Made by a program: the position numbers and the translations under genes. A stretch of DNA of 64,000 nt from Blepharisma japonicum (Eukaryota; Ciliophora; Heterotrichea; Heterotrichida; Blepharismidae), in assembly GCA_949751835.1 (NCBI GenBank), contig CATKHK010000002.1, forward strand, positions 1 through 64,000, written 5' to 3'. The notes under the pieces were generated by a model. That model was not told the origin of the DNA. It saw only the letters and a list, made by a program, of their open reading frames with translations, and ran no database searches. The first letter of the stretch is position 1. Each line of letters opens with the position of its first letter. Below are positions 43,497 through 53,156 of this stretch, in pieces.

Positions 43497-44621
43497 ATGA
43501 TGCAAATGCTCATTAGAGGATTCAAGAGCTCCCCTCGTCTTCTGATGAAAAAAGACTACTACAAAATTCTAGGTGTTAGCCCTTCAGCTACAGACCCAGA
43601 AATCAAAAAAGCTTATTTTATCCTTGCAAAAAAATTCCACCCAGATGTCTGTAGTGACCCATCTGCCAAAGAAAAATTTTCTGAAATTAATGAAGCTTAT
43701 GAGACCATTGCAAATTCTCAGAAAAGAAACCTTTATAATGCATCTAGAAAGGAAAATGATACTCACAAAGAAGAAAAAGTCCACGAAGATTCTGAAAATA
43801 TTTTTGAAGGATATGAAGATTTTAATTTCCAAGGCTCTTTTTCTCGATTTGAGTACAATAATATTGCCCTAGATAATAATCAAGAAAAAAAATATTTTAA
43901 AGGTGATGATATAAAATTGGCTATTGAAGTTCCATTTTTAGAAGCAATACACGGGATATCAAGAACTTTAAAATTTGAAAGGAGAACAGTTTGTAATGCT
44001 TGCCATGGCTCAAAAATGAAAATAGGCACAGCAAGAGCAAAATGTGAGGCTTGTCAAGGGAAAGGAGTGATATCCATAAAAAAAGACAATATGAATGTTC
44101 AGATTATGTGCCAAAAATGTAAAGGAGTTGGAAATTTTATTAGGGCAATATGCTTAAGCTGTAGAGGGAGTGGGATTTTAGCAAGCAAAGTCACAGAAGC
44201 TGTTCGCTTTCCATCAGGGGTTGATGATGGTTTTATGCTTAGAATGCTAAACAAAGGGCATCATAGTGAATTAGGTGGCCCACCAGGTGATTTGCAAGTA
44301 TGGGTTAAAGTGCTGCCTAGCCCTACTTATAAGCGTCAAGGATACGATGTACATACAAATTTTTCTTTATCAGTAACCCAAGCTGTCTTTGGAGCTGATA
44401 TAGAAGTTGATACAATTTATGGAAAAACAAAAATACAAGTCAGTCCAGGCACAAACCCAGGAGATATATATAGAATTCCAGGACAAGGGATCAAATACTT
44501 ACCTCCAAGCACCCTTAAAGGACATCATTTTGTGAAATTTAATATAAAAATCCCTAAAAAGCTGACTCCAGAGCAGAGAAGTATTTTTGAGCAATTAGAA
44601 AAAGTAAAATCAAAAGCATAA
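43497..44621 (+). CDS. Type A DnaJ/Hsp40, probably mitochondrial (Mdj1-like)
   Basis: A 374-residue co-chaperone that stimulates mitochondrial Hsp70. The first 17 residues (MMQMLIRGFKSSPRLLM) are basic and amphipathic, like a matrix-targeting sequence. The J domain covers about 20-85 with HPD at 48-50. A linker follows, then four CxxCxGxG-type zinc repeats (CNACHGSK, CEACQGKG, CQKCKGVG, CLSCRGSG), the first with Ser-Lys in place of Gly-x-Gly, and a C-terminal substrate-binding region (FPSGVDDGFMLRM...GGPPGDLQVWVKV). The G/F segment after the J domain is poor in Gly compared with bacterial DnaJ. One exon, ATG to TAA. Class and fold are firm; mitochondrial location is inferred from the N-terminus. 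Confidence 0.9.
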   Translation: MMQMLIRGFKSSPRLLMKKDYYKILGVSPSATDPEIKKAYFILAKKFHPDVCSDPSAKEKFSEINEAYETIANSQKRNLYNASRKENDTHKEEKVHEDSENIFEGYEDFNFQGSFSRFEYNNIALDNNQEKKYFKGDDIKLAIEVPFLEAIHGISRTLKFERRTVCNACHGSKMKIGTARAKCEACQGKGVISIKKDNMNVQIMCQKCKGVGNFIRAICLSCRGSGILASKVTEAVRFPSGVDDGFMLRMLNKGHHSELGGPPGDLQVWVKVLPSPTYKRQGYDVHTNFSLSVTQAVFGADIEVDTIYGKTKIQVSPGTNPGDIYRIPGQGIKYLPPSTLKGHHFVKFNIKIPKKLTPEQRSIFEQLEKVKSKA

Positions 44622-44792
44622 TAATTACAAATGCCATAATTTAATATTTAGGAATAAAATAGCATTAATTTATTTTATTTCATATTATAAATCTCAAAAA
44701 CTCTTAAAATTAAGATATTATACAATTTATGCGTAATTTTAATTATTTTTAATATAGAAAATTATGAATTTATACGTTTATAATTAATTCTA

Positions 44793-45587
44793 ATGGCACT
44801 TGGATCGAATATAGGCATTATGGATGGAGCCTTTTTCGTAGGAAAAACTGAGCTTCTCAGCTGGGTTAACGGTCTTCTCCAAATAAACATCACAAAGGTC
44901 GAACAAATGGCTACTGGAGCTGCCTACTGCCAAATTATGGATGCAGTATTCCCGGGATGTATAAATCTCAGCAAAATAAATTGGAACGCTAGATACGATC
45001 ATGAGTACACTCACAACTTTAAGCTACTGCAAGCTGCTTTTGATAAAAATAATGTGCAAAAAAATATTGAAGTAGAAAAACTAATAAAGGCAAAATCACT
45101 GGATAATTTAGAATTTTTGCAATGGTTCAAACGTTTTGTGGATTTAAATTATAGAGGAGGGGATTATCCAGCTTTAGAAAGAAGGAGAGGAGCTAAAACG
45201 CCATGGGATGTAGGCGAAAGAGTTGGGCCTCAAGTATCACAGCCGAGATCTCAAAATCCTCCACAGCCGAGAAATCCGAGACCTGCTGAAGCTTCAAGGG
45301 CTCCTCAGCCAAAGGCGAAACCTGTAAGAGAAGTAAAGCACGATGAAAGTGAAGTTACTAGACAAATTGCAGAACTAAGACTGACTGCAGATTCTTTAGA
45401 AAAAGAAAGGGATTTTTATTTTGGAAAATTAAGAGCTATTGAGCTCTTTTGTGAACACTTTGAAAATCAAGAAAATTCAATTGTCATGGAGATCCAGAAA
45501 ATATTATTCGCGACAGATGAAGAAGTTGTGGCAGTCAATGAAGATGGGAGTGTATCTATTACACCAATTGAGCAAGCAGAGTTGTAG
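44793..45587 (+). CDS. EB1-family microtubule plus-end tracking protein
   Basis: 264 residues, one exon, the only gene here that stops at TAG. Residues 8-125 form the calponin-homology domain that reads the growing microtubule end (KTELLSWVNGLLQINITKVEQMATGAAYCQIMDAVFPG, then INWNARYDHEYTHNFKLLQ), close to human EB1 at the same positions. A Pro/Arg-rich linker (residues 135-185) is followed by the EBH dimerisation coil with RDFYFGKLRAIELFCE, which matches the EB1 signature for binding SxIP partners. The C-terminus lacks the EEY/F tail that recruits CAP-Gly proteins in animals and ends EQAEL. It lies downstream of the DnaJ gene, same strand, with a 171-base gap. Confidence 0.94.
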   Translation: MALGSNIGIMDGAFFVGKTELLSWVNGLLQINITKVEQMATGAAYCQIMDAVFPGCINLSKINWNARYDHEYTHNFKLLQAAFDKNNVQKNIEVEKLIKAKSLDNLEFLQWFKRFVDLNYRGGDYPALERRRGAKTPWDVGERVGPQVSQPRSQNPPQPRNPRPAEASRAPQPKAKPVREVKHDESEVTRQIAELRLTADSLEKERDFYFGKLRAIELFCEHFENQENSIVMEIQKILFATDEEVVAVNEDGSVSITPIEQAEL

Positions 45588-46980
45588 AATGGATAATTAA
45601 TGATGATTGGGGTTAAATAAAAATACGTGCATTTGTTTAAAATCATTAGATTTGATTAAGAACTCCAGAAATCATAAACTTTATGTAATGATTTTCCTTA
45701 TTTTCAAAAATTAATAAAAAAAAAAATAAATCCTTAGTGTTTATTTGCAGATATTTTATTATATTTATATGAGAGGTTGATGACAAGTCTAAGGATTTGC
45801 TAGCCTGGGCTATCTTAAACATTCTGCTCAAAATAGAAGCTCAATAAAGATAGAAATCATTTGTCCTTAAAATTATTAAAGTTAAAAGATTTGAATTTAA
45901 TTAATAATGCCTTAGAAGCCTATTAAACTTGAAACAAAGCAGTATGAATATCATTTATTAATACAGTTTTACCACTTACAAACTCTATATTCTTTTAAAA
46001 AATCAATTTATGACTATCATTAATACCTGCATGAGTAATGATATTGTTTTTCTCATTCAATATATATTTACTTTTGTTTATTTAATATAAAAAGTAAAAG
46101 ATATTTCTATTTATTGCCATTAATTGTAACTGACTAATGAAAATCTTGTTTACTAAATGATTTCATCATTAAACATACTGAATTTAAGCATGAGAAAAAC
46201 AAAGATATTGGCCTTAAGAGTCACAAGTTTCTCTAGTTGATTATTTCCAAGAAATCATGTGTATTTTAGGGCCATTTATAAGCATAAAAGATTTTAGTAT
46301 AAAGAACTATATATTCAATAGTTTAACAAAGAGAAAAAGAAAAAGCAAGATATTTATCTTTTTAAATCATGATAATGAGTCAATGCATTGTTCTCTTAAT
46401 AGATAAAAAAAGAAAGATATTTTGGAATTTATGAGAAAATATGGCGAGAAAAGGTCAGGTGCTGACGGTTGCATATTTTGGGAATAAATATGGAAAATTT
46501 GGGTATTAAGGGAAATTTAGGAAAATGTTTAGAAATTATAGGAGTTTGAGTGAAAGAAATAGCCAAACTGATATAAATTGGATTGGCTAATTATTTTGAT
46601 TAATTTGGATGATTTTTATAGTAAAACAATTATTCGTTTTTATATGATTAAATTGTGCGTTTTAGCCTAGTTAGCTTTGTGATAAAAGGTTTTTGTGATA
46701 ATCCAATCAGCAAAGCATTTATTTTATTTTGAAATTTTAATAGGAAAAATAACCTAAATTTAATAGGAAAAATAATCTAAATGCCTAAGCATAAATATTA
46801 ATTTTAATTTCTATTTAATTCAATAGCTCTTCAAAATAAAACACTTTTAAAATCCCAAGCAATATTTTTTATACCTATTTATCATTATTTTCAGATTTTT
46901 ATTATTTCTTTGAAGCTGCGAATTTACTTTATAGTTTAATCTCAAAGCAACCTCTTAACACTTCAATTAAATCAAATTAA
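45588..46980. other. Long gene-free spacer, 1.4 kb
   Basis: AT-rich, no gene supported. Bases 46430-46560 are purine-rich on the plus strand and open in several frames for 20-50 codons, without a match. A two-copy 23-base tandem repeat at 46737-46782 is listed separately. Confidence 0.55.
46737..46782 (+). repeat. Two-copy 23-base tandem repeat
   Basis: Two adjacent copies of a 23-base unit beginning TTAATAGGAAAAATAA differ at one position (C at 46754, T at 46776). It is most simply a recent slippage duplication in spacer DNA. Confidence 0.75.
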
Positions 46981-47496
46981 TTAAGATGACGTAGAAGAAG
47001 CAGTCTGTAAAGTTTGCACATTTTTTGGGTTTTCAGACCAATTAATTGGGAACCTACTAATTCTCGGACGATCAGCCAATATAGTTCGCTGGATTTTTTC
47101 GGGGATTGGCACAGCTGGCAAATTTTCCATGAGTTCTGGATCAGTGTATTGATTATTTGCATAATATCCGATTCTGAAAAATTCCTGTTCCCAATAAGAG
47201 CATGTCAAAATGACAGCTGTTATACCTACAACTTCTTCAGAGGGAATCTTATTAATATCAGGTCCATCAGCTTCGAATACGAACCTCATTGTCCCATACT
47301 GTAGCGGGCCAATCAGAACTGAATCCAAGACTTGATCAAAGCTGGAGTTTTCTGAAGAGCCCACATATATGATTTTCCACTCTAAATCATCTGGTAGAGG
47401 TGTTAAACACTCAAATGTGATTTCGAATTTAAAGGCATCTTTGAACATTGCAGGGTTATTCAAGACTCGCACGTTAGTGACATTGATTGCCGCCAT
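46981..47496 (-). CDS. Histone H3-H4 chaperone ASF1
   Basis: ASF1 hands H3-H4 dimers to assembly factors during replication and transcription. The 171-residue protein carries the whole conserved Ig-like core: INVTNVRVLNNPAMFKDAFKFEITFEC at the start, DLEWKIIYVGSS, FDQVLDSVLIGPLQYGTMRFVFEADGPD, the EEVVGITAVILTCSY strand that contacts histone H3, and FFRIGYYANNQYTDPEL. The acidic C-terminal tail of fungal ASF1 is absent; instead there is a short Ser/Thr-rich tail. The Asp after ADGP and the Glu-Val-Val-Gly segment needed for H3 and H4 binding are present. It is a single exon without internal TGA. In ciliates ASF1 works in both nuclei, but location here cannot be seen. Confidence 0.94.
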   Translation of the reverse strand: MAAINVTNVRVLNNPAMFKDAFKFEITFECLTPLPDDLEWKIIYVGSSENSSFDQVLDSVLIGPLQYGTMRFVFEADGPDINKIPSEEVVGITAVILTCSYWEQEFFRIGYYANNQYTDPELMENLPAVPIPEKIQRTILADRPRISRFPINWSENPKNVQTLQTASSTSS

Positions 47497-47613
47497 TTCA
47501 CCTAAGTAAAATTATAAAGAGTTGAGAGGTATTAGATCAATATTAAATTAAATTGATTATTGTTAAGAATTTGATGATTTTAATAGAAATGTAATAACAC
47601 TTGTTTAAAATTA

Positions 47614-48063
47614 TTAATCCACTGCTGTCACTTCCACTTCATCAATCTCCAAGAACTCGTGCAAGATATCTTCATGGTAAAATTCACAATTATTTAGCAG
47701 CTGGCTATAATCATTATCACTGCTACCCTCTTCATTAATATCTGCATCCAGTCGATCTTTTATTCCACACTTTTCTTCTTGCACTTTTTCAATGCTGCAA
47801 TTATGATCCGTAATTGGCTCAGACGAAGAAAACACAGGGAAAAACCTTTGAGGGGTTCGAGAGTTAGGCAGATTTATGCTACGCTTATAGGAAGTGTGAA
47901 TGTGAGTTTCTTTGACAGTATCACAAATTGGCAACCTAGGAGAACTTTCAAGGGGCGGCTTATCAAGATTTATGACACGTCGTAATGAAATATTGGAATT
48001 GTTATTTATTGAAGAGTGAGGCATTCATGGATTTGTTGCGTTTAAGGATGCACTACAACCCAT
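47614..48063 (-). CDS. Small N-acylated acidic protein, function unknown
   Basis: 149 residues with one TGA read as Trp near the start. The frame begins MGCSASLNATNP, which has Gly2 for myristoylation and Cys3 for palmitoylation, so attachment to a membrane is likely. The rest looks disordered: a Ser/Pro-rich part (residues 20-90) and an acidic end (EDILHEFLEIDEVEVTAVD) that may form a short helix. No known domain. Starting at ATG 48063 rather than the internal ATG at 48024 is preferred because it yields the acylation motif and a plausible context. Nearest neighbours are ASF1 downstream and a coiled-coil gene upstream on the same strand. Confidence 0.62.
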
Positions 48064-48271
48064 TTTATATGATTTATATTATTTTACAGATTATCGTCCG
48101 CATATATTATAGTCTCCAGAATCTGATTGAATAATTCACAAATTCGTGTTGATATTTTTAATTTTACCTTTTTTCACTACAAGTTTAAAGTTTTATATAA
48201 AATCAGTAAGCCTATTTTATTTAATTAACCAATTAATATAATTATTCTCAAAATTATCAAGTACTTTATAA

Positions 48272-49045
48272 TTAAATTTTACCAACCTTCTTTTTCACAT
48301 AGTCTTTAAGCTGATTATGTGTTGCAATATCATTATAACTCCTCTTAAGCTTTAGTATATCCTCTCTTCTTTCCGTTCTTCTTTTATATCATTCATCTAA
48401 TATATCTTCTCCTTTACTCTCTTCGTTTTCATCTTTTTCGGATTTTCTTTCTGAAAATTCTTCAGCAAAATGGTTATTATTTTGCTGGTTTTTGTATTTG
48501 TCAAGCTCTTTTCTAAGCTCGATAATGGTTTCTTTGTATTTTTTTATTTCGTTTTGATACATTTTATTATGGGATACCAATTCTTCTTTCTCATGTCGTG
48601 ATTCTCTAAGTTCTTCTAATAGGAGTTCAATTTGTTCTTTAATAGCTTCAGTCTCGATTTCTTTTTCTTCTTCTGCTTTATTGATATTTTCTTTGAGTTT
48701 TTCTATAGTTTTCTCGTTGCTTTCGTCTCTTTCAAGTCTCATTTTAAGGAGTTTAAGTTCTGCTTGGGAATTTTTGTAGTCGTTATCTGTGTTTTTAATT
48801 ATTTCTTTTAGATTATCAATAGTAGATTGGCACCTTATCGACTCATTTTCGTAATCCTGCTCGATTTCTTTAATATGGTCAACTAAACTTTGATAATTTG
48901 TTTGAAGAAGTTTGTAGTCACTTTCTAATTTTGATAATTTTTGAGAAAGCTGAAAGTTTTGCTGCAGTAAATTCGCGTTTTGGGCTCGTATAAGCTCGGT
49001 ATTGTTGCCAAATATTTGAGGGAGAAATTTATTAACTTCAGACAT
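48272..49045 (-). CDS. Coiled-coil protein, function unknown
   Basis: 257 residues, one exon, one TGA (48389) read as Trp close to the C-terminus. Residues 15-190 form an almost unbroken coiled coil, rich in Glu, Lys and Leu heptads (LLQQNFQLSQKLSKLESDYK, IELLLEELRESRHEKEEL). It is followed by an acidic stretch (SEKDENEESKGEDILDE) and a basic helical end (WYKRRTERREDILKLKRSY). No membrane helix and no enzyme motif. Coiled-coil sequences this simple cannot be assigned to a family by eye; a basal-body or cortical role would be a guess. It is divergent from the gene at 49267 with 221 bases between the starts. Confidence 0.7.
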
Positions 49046-49266
49046 CGAAAATCTATTACATTTTTACTAATAAAATTTTAGTTAAAAAAGATTATTTGTA
49101 ATTTTATTTTATAAAGTTATATAATAGAGATTATTGCATTTATTATCATAATTGAATAATTTTAGAGAATTTTAATTTCAATAACTAGAAATAAATAAAA
49201 TTATTCCTACTTTATAGTAAATAATCTGCACTCCTCTAAATTTTAAAAATCTCATCAGTTATTATA

Positions 49267-50721
49267 ATGAAGAAAAATGGTCTTATAGCACTAAGTGACC
49301 CAAACTTTAAAAAGAAGCAAGAAATTCGGCGAATCCAGCCTCTTTTCCGTAAGCAATTCCAATCTCCCCGCTCCTCTCTAACATCCTTAATATCCCCTAC
49401 CAATCAGCCTTCATCCACCTCAAATTTTCTTCAAATCGATTCCATATCCCCTACAGGAGTTCGCCCAGAAACTGCAGAGCCAGTCCTTCACAACGATGCC
49501 CACATCGAATCCGAAATAAAGCGTTTAATAGGCGAGCGCATTTCTTTAATCAGAGAACTTGTGACTTATGGAGAAAAATACGAAAATAAATTGTGCATGA
49601 AAGCGAGGTTCAGCCAAATGCTTGGGTACTGCCAAAAGCTTGATAGCATGGTAAAAGATGCAGGGAGCCACATAACACAAGAAAAAGCTCTTTTTGATAG
49701 ACTGGAAAGTGGGCTAAGTATGATAAAATCTCAAGACAAAAACAAAGAAAGGTCATCACCGATGAAAAATTATGATGAAAGTCCTCCTGATACAGAAGAA
49801 GGGTTAGAGCATCAGCATTGTGTAGATATTTCTGGGGTGACATGCTTGGCGTATATAAGAGCAAATAGGGATATGAGTGAATTTGAAGTAAATTTACATG
49901 TGGATATTAGTTGTGAAATTTTTACATATGAATTTAAACAATTCCGCTTTAGTATCCCAGAAGTGGTTATAGGCGGAAGATTTCTTTCTCTTGCTGTAGA
50001 ATGAGACTTATTCCCCCATTTCTATTTTACTTCAGAAAATGGATCGTTAAAGCTAGGTTTTGATAGAGAGTACGGAATCCACAAAATTTATATCATAGCA
50101 AAAATCAGAGGGTTTTATTTTCAGCAGGTATGTGTAATGTTGACTGAGAAGCCTGATTCTTTTATATTGTCAATAGAAGAGCCCAAAATTTCTAAATCTC
50201 CTATTAAGGCTGAAGTCGCTAAAGAAAGGCTTAAACTTGACTCTAGCGCTGAGCTGATTTCATCATCCCGAAGAAAAGCTTTTAAACATTTATTAGAAGA
50301 AAAGCTCAGCTTACTGAAAGATGACGGAGGCTTAAAACTTACATGGGGATCTTCATTATGAGATATGGAAAAAAGGCTTAATAAAAGGAAATCAGATATA
50401 AGGAAAACCATGTTTAGCTTTTTTAATATAAAAGTCGATCCTGGACTGTACTCAGACTATGATGTCATTATGCATCAAGATAAGATTAATATCATGGGAA
50501 ACAAAGGTCTAACTGTTTGCATTAAAATTAACACAATTTTAGACTTGCTAAGGCTAGAAATAAAATACGACAATTTATCAAGGATAATTAAGGAAGAAGA
50601 CTATAGAGAAGATTTTTTGTTTTTAAAAAGCCTGAGTTTTGATGGAGAAATCCAGTATTCGACATTATTCAGGTCACTGGAATTTGAATATTTTATCCGT
50701 CAAATTTCAATGTCACGCTAA
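49267..50721 (+). CDS. Conserved-looking protein of unknown family
   Basis: 484 residues in one exon with two TGA codons read as Trp (50002 and 50359). The first 70 residues are basic and disordered (FRKQFQSPRSSLTSLISP). Residues 80-145 are a coiled coil (IESEIKRLIGERISLIRELV). Residues 185-310 are strand-rich with alternating hydrophobics (VTCLAYIRANR, FEVNLHVDISCEIFTYEFKQFRFSIPEVVIGG, GIHKIYIIAKIRGFYFQQVCV) and may be a compact beta domain. The C-terminal part is mixed helical, ending DGEIQYSTLFRSLEFEYFIRQISMSR. I do not recognise the family. The well-ordered second half argues for a real functional protein and not an orphan reading frame. Confidence 0.7.
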
Positions 50722-50774
50722 TTTTAACAAATTTTAATACCATTTTAATAAAGAGGATTATATTAATTCCTCAC

Positions 50775-51626
50775 TTAAGTTCTTGAACGCAAGAATTCCA
50801 AAACATAAATTGGGAAGAGCGAGTTGACGAAGAGCCTTCCTACAAATGCCCAATACCCAACATAGAATCCCCATATGGATTCTCTATGCAAAGTTTTGAA
50901 AAAGCAATCTAAGAAGTTTCTATAAATTTCTTTCCCTTCTTTTTGGACCTGCAGCTTAGTTTTAATGTTGTCAAATGGTAGGGCGAAGATCCCGCCAGCA
51001 ATAGATGCAAAAATAGCTGCCAGTGGTTTTACTCCAGTCACATCTCCCCAGTTATTAGCCCAGAAAGACTTAGCTTGGTCATAGGTACCGAGCATGCCTA
51101 AAGCTAGCATGGATTTTTGAAGGGAGTTTGCAAAAGCTCCAGTAAGCATATCTTTCCCAAAAAGACTAGGAAGTGAGGTTAGGCCTTGATATTGGTATGC
51201 CAATTCTGGCTTAAGTACATAGCTGGCCTGCATTCTTGTAAGAATCACATCAAGAGGGTTCAAAATCAAAGTAACAATAAAAGCGGCAGTCATTGCATAG
51301 GCTGTTCTTCTCATGGTAGAAACTGAATGGTATCTATCTTGGCTTGCTGCTTTTGAGTAGAAATGATGATATATATAAGTTCTCCCAATGCCAAAAGTGA
51401 AAGTTCTTAATAAGGCTGGACCAAATCCTGTATATAAAGCTGACCATCCTTTTTGAGAGATTGCTGCATGTGCAAGAGGACTACCTCTTATGATTTCAAC
51501 CCTGTGATTTATAGCGACGATCTGCTGTTGGACTTTCATAAAATCGAAAGGCTGAGATATGAGTAGTGGAAGTGTAGTAGCAATAGCTCCGAGAGCGGCT
51601 CCAGGTGATACTCGAGAGTCGGACAT
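50775..51626 (-). CDS. Mitochondrial carrier, oxoglutarate/dicarboxylate-like (SLC25)
   Basis: Inner-membrane carrier of 283 residues with three tandem repeats. The signature motifs are QPFDFMKVQQQ, NPLDVILTRMQ and LPFDNIKTKLQ. The second keeps P-x-D but has Thr-Arg where K/R is usual. LYTGFGPALLRTFTFGIGRTYIYH follows the first repeat and resembles the oxoglutarate/malate and dicarboxylate carrier branch (GL.AG..RQ.TY...R.G.Y). The LPFDNIKTK of repeat three also suits that branch. It is only about 30 percent like the other carrier in this window by eye, so the two are not recent duplicates. One exon. Its start is 21 bases from the HisRS stop, on the same strand. Confidence 0.87.
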   Translation of the reverse strand: MSDSRVSPGAALGAIATTLPLLISQPFDFMKVQQQIVAINHRVEIIRGSPLAHAAISQKGWSALYTGFGPALLRTFTFGIGRTYIYHHFYSKAASQDRYHSVSTMRRTAYAMTAAFIVTLILNPLDVILTRMQASYVLKPELAYQYQGLTSLPSLFGKDMLTGAFANSLQKSMLALGMLGTYDQAKSFWANNWGDVTGVKPLAAIFASIAGGIFALPFDNIKTKLQVQKEGKEIYRNFLDCFFKTLHRESIWGFYVGYWAFVGRLFVNSLFPIYVLEFLRSRT

Positions 51627-51647
51627 ATTATTGGTAAATGGTTAAAA

Positions 51648-53129
51648 TTAAAAAGCTGCATATCCTTTATTATTTATAAAACTTACCAAATCATTAATCT
51701 CAACTTCTCTTTCTTCATGTGTTTCTAAAGATTTTACCCTAACCTTCCCACTCTCTATTTCACTCTCCCCAATCCACACAATAAACCCAATTCCTACCTC
51801 ATCCGCATAACCAGCTTGATTCTTAGAATCCGATTTTTCTTTATAACTCATTTCACAAGGTATCCCACTATTTCACAGCAAATTACAAATTTTAAGTCTC
51901 TCATTTACCAATGAATATTTCTTTGACGATCCTGCCTGTGCTACTAAAACCGATCTTTTTGGGTGCAAAATTTTCTCATTTTTATATTTTTCTTCTAAAA
52001 AAGCAAAAATTCTTTCGACTCCTAAAGAAACTCCGACTGCTGGGGTATTTACTTTATTTTCGCTTAATTTGGCAATTAAATTGTCATATCTTCCTCCTCC
52101 AGCAATTGATCCTAAACTTGCATCAGTTTTGAGTAAAATTGCTTCATATATAAGTCCCGTGTAGTAGTCTAGCCCTCTAGCTAAGCTTAAGTCCAAGCTT
52201 AAATATTTGGTTGTGCCTAATATATCGGTGAATTCAAATAATTTTTCTAACTCAGATATTGCAAGATTTCCTGTGTCATTTTCTGTGATTTCTTTGAATT
52301 TTTTAAGTTCTGATAAAATGCTTCAGGCTTCTCCTTTGATTCTTACGTATTTTCCTATAGAATCTGCTACATCTTCTGTGATTCCTTTCTCAATCATTTC
52401 TTGCTTTACTGTATTTCAGTCTTCTTTATCAAGTTTGTCAATAGATGATGATATATTTTGGCGTTTTTCTATAGGACATCCAGCTACTTTTAATAAAGTA
52501 TCTAATAGAAGTCTGTGGCTTACCTTTATCACAAATTTCAGGTCTAGTTTTTCAAGGATTTCAACAATAATTTTTAGGATTTCAGCTTCTTGTATCATTG
52601 TAACGCCTTTCCCTATGATATCGAAATCGCACTGATAGAACTCTCTATACCTACCTTTTGACGCTTGTGACTGCTCTCGGCGGTAAACTTTCCCTAATTG
52701 ATACCTTTTTCAATTATAAAGTCTATTCATAGCAACATATCTTGCTAATGGAACTGTTAAATCATATCGTAAAGATAAAATTTCGCCGCCTTGGTCCGCA
52801 AGATTGTAAATTAGCTTTGCTCCCTCTTCTCCGTATTTCCCTGTTAGTGTTTCTGTCAATTCCATCACTGGTGTATCCAATTGACCTGCTAGATGTTTAG
52901 AAAACACTACTCGAACTGCTTCAAAGACTTTTTCCCTTATTGCCATTTGTTCAGGGGAAAAATCCCTCATACCTTTCGCTACTTTTGGGGTGTATTTTTT
53001 ATGAGAAATTTGATCATTAGTCTCACTTGAAAAATTTCTTGATATAAAGAAACTACTGCTTATAGGAGGGTTTCTTATGATTTTATTATAAAAACTCATA
53101 GAAAACCTTCTTATAAAGCTTGATATCAT
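51648..53129 (-). CDS. Histidyl-tRNA synthetase
   Basis: Class II synthetase that charges tRNA-His; 493 residues in one exon with four in-frame TGA codons. The N-terminus ([20 protein letters not shown]) is basic and hydroxylated with no acidic residue for about 40 positions, like a mitochondrial presequence. Motif 1 ([19 protein letters not shown]) is followed by [13 protein letters not shown], motif 2 ([26 protein letters not shown]), the HisA motif [17 protein letters not shown], and motif 3 ([17 protein letters not shown]). The anticodon-binding domain follows (VLVAQAGSS). Eukaryotes often make cytosolic and mitochondrial forms from one gene by alternative starts. MSFYN (11 residues in) or a start further down could give the cytosolic form (inference). 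Confidence 0.95.
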
Positions 53130-53156
53130 TATGATTATTTTAACTTGATATTTTAT

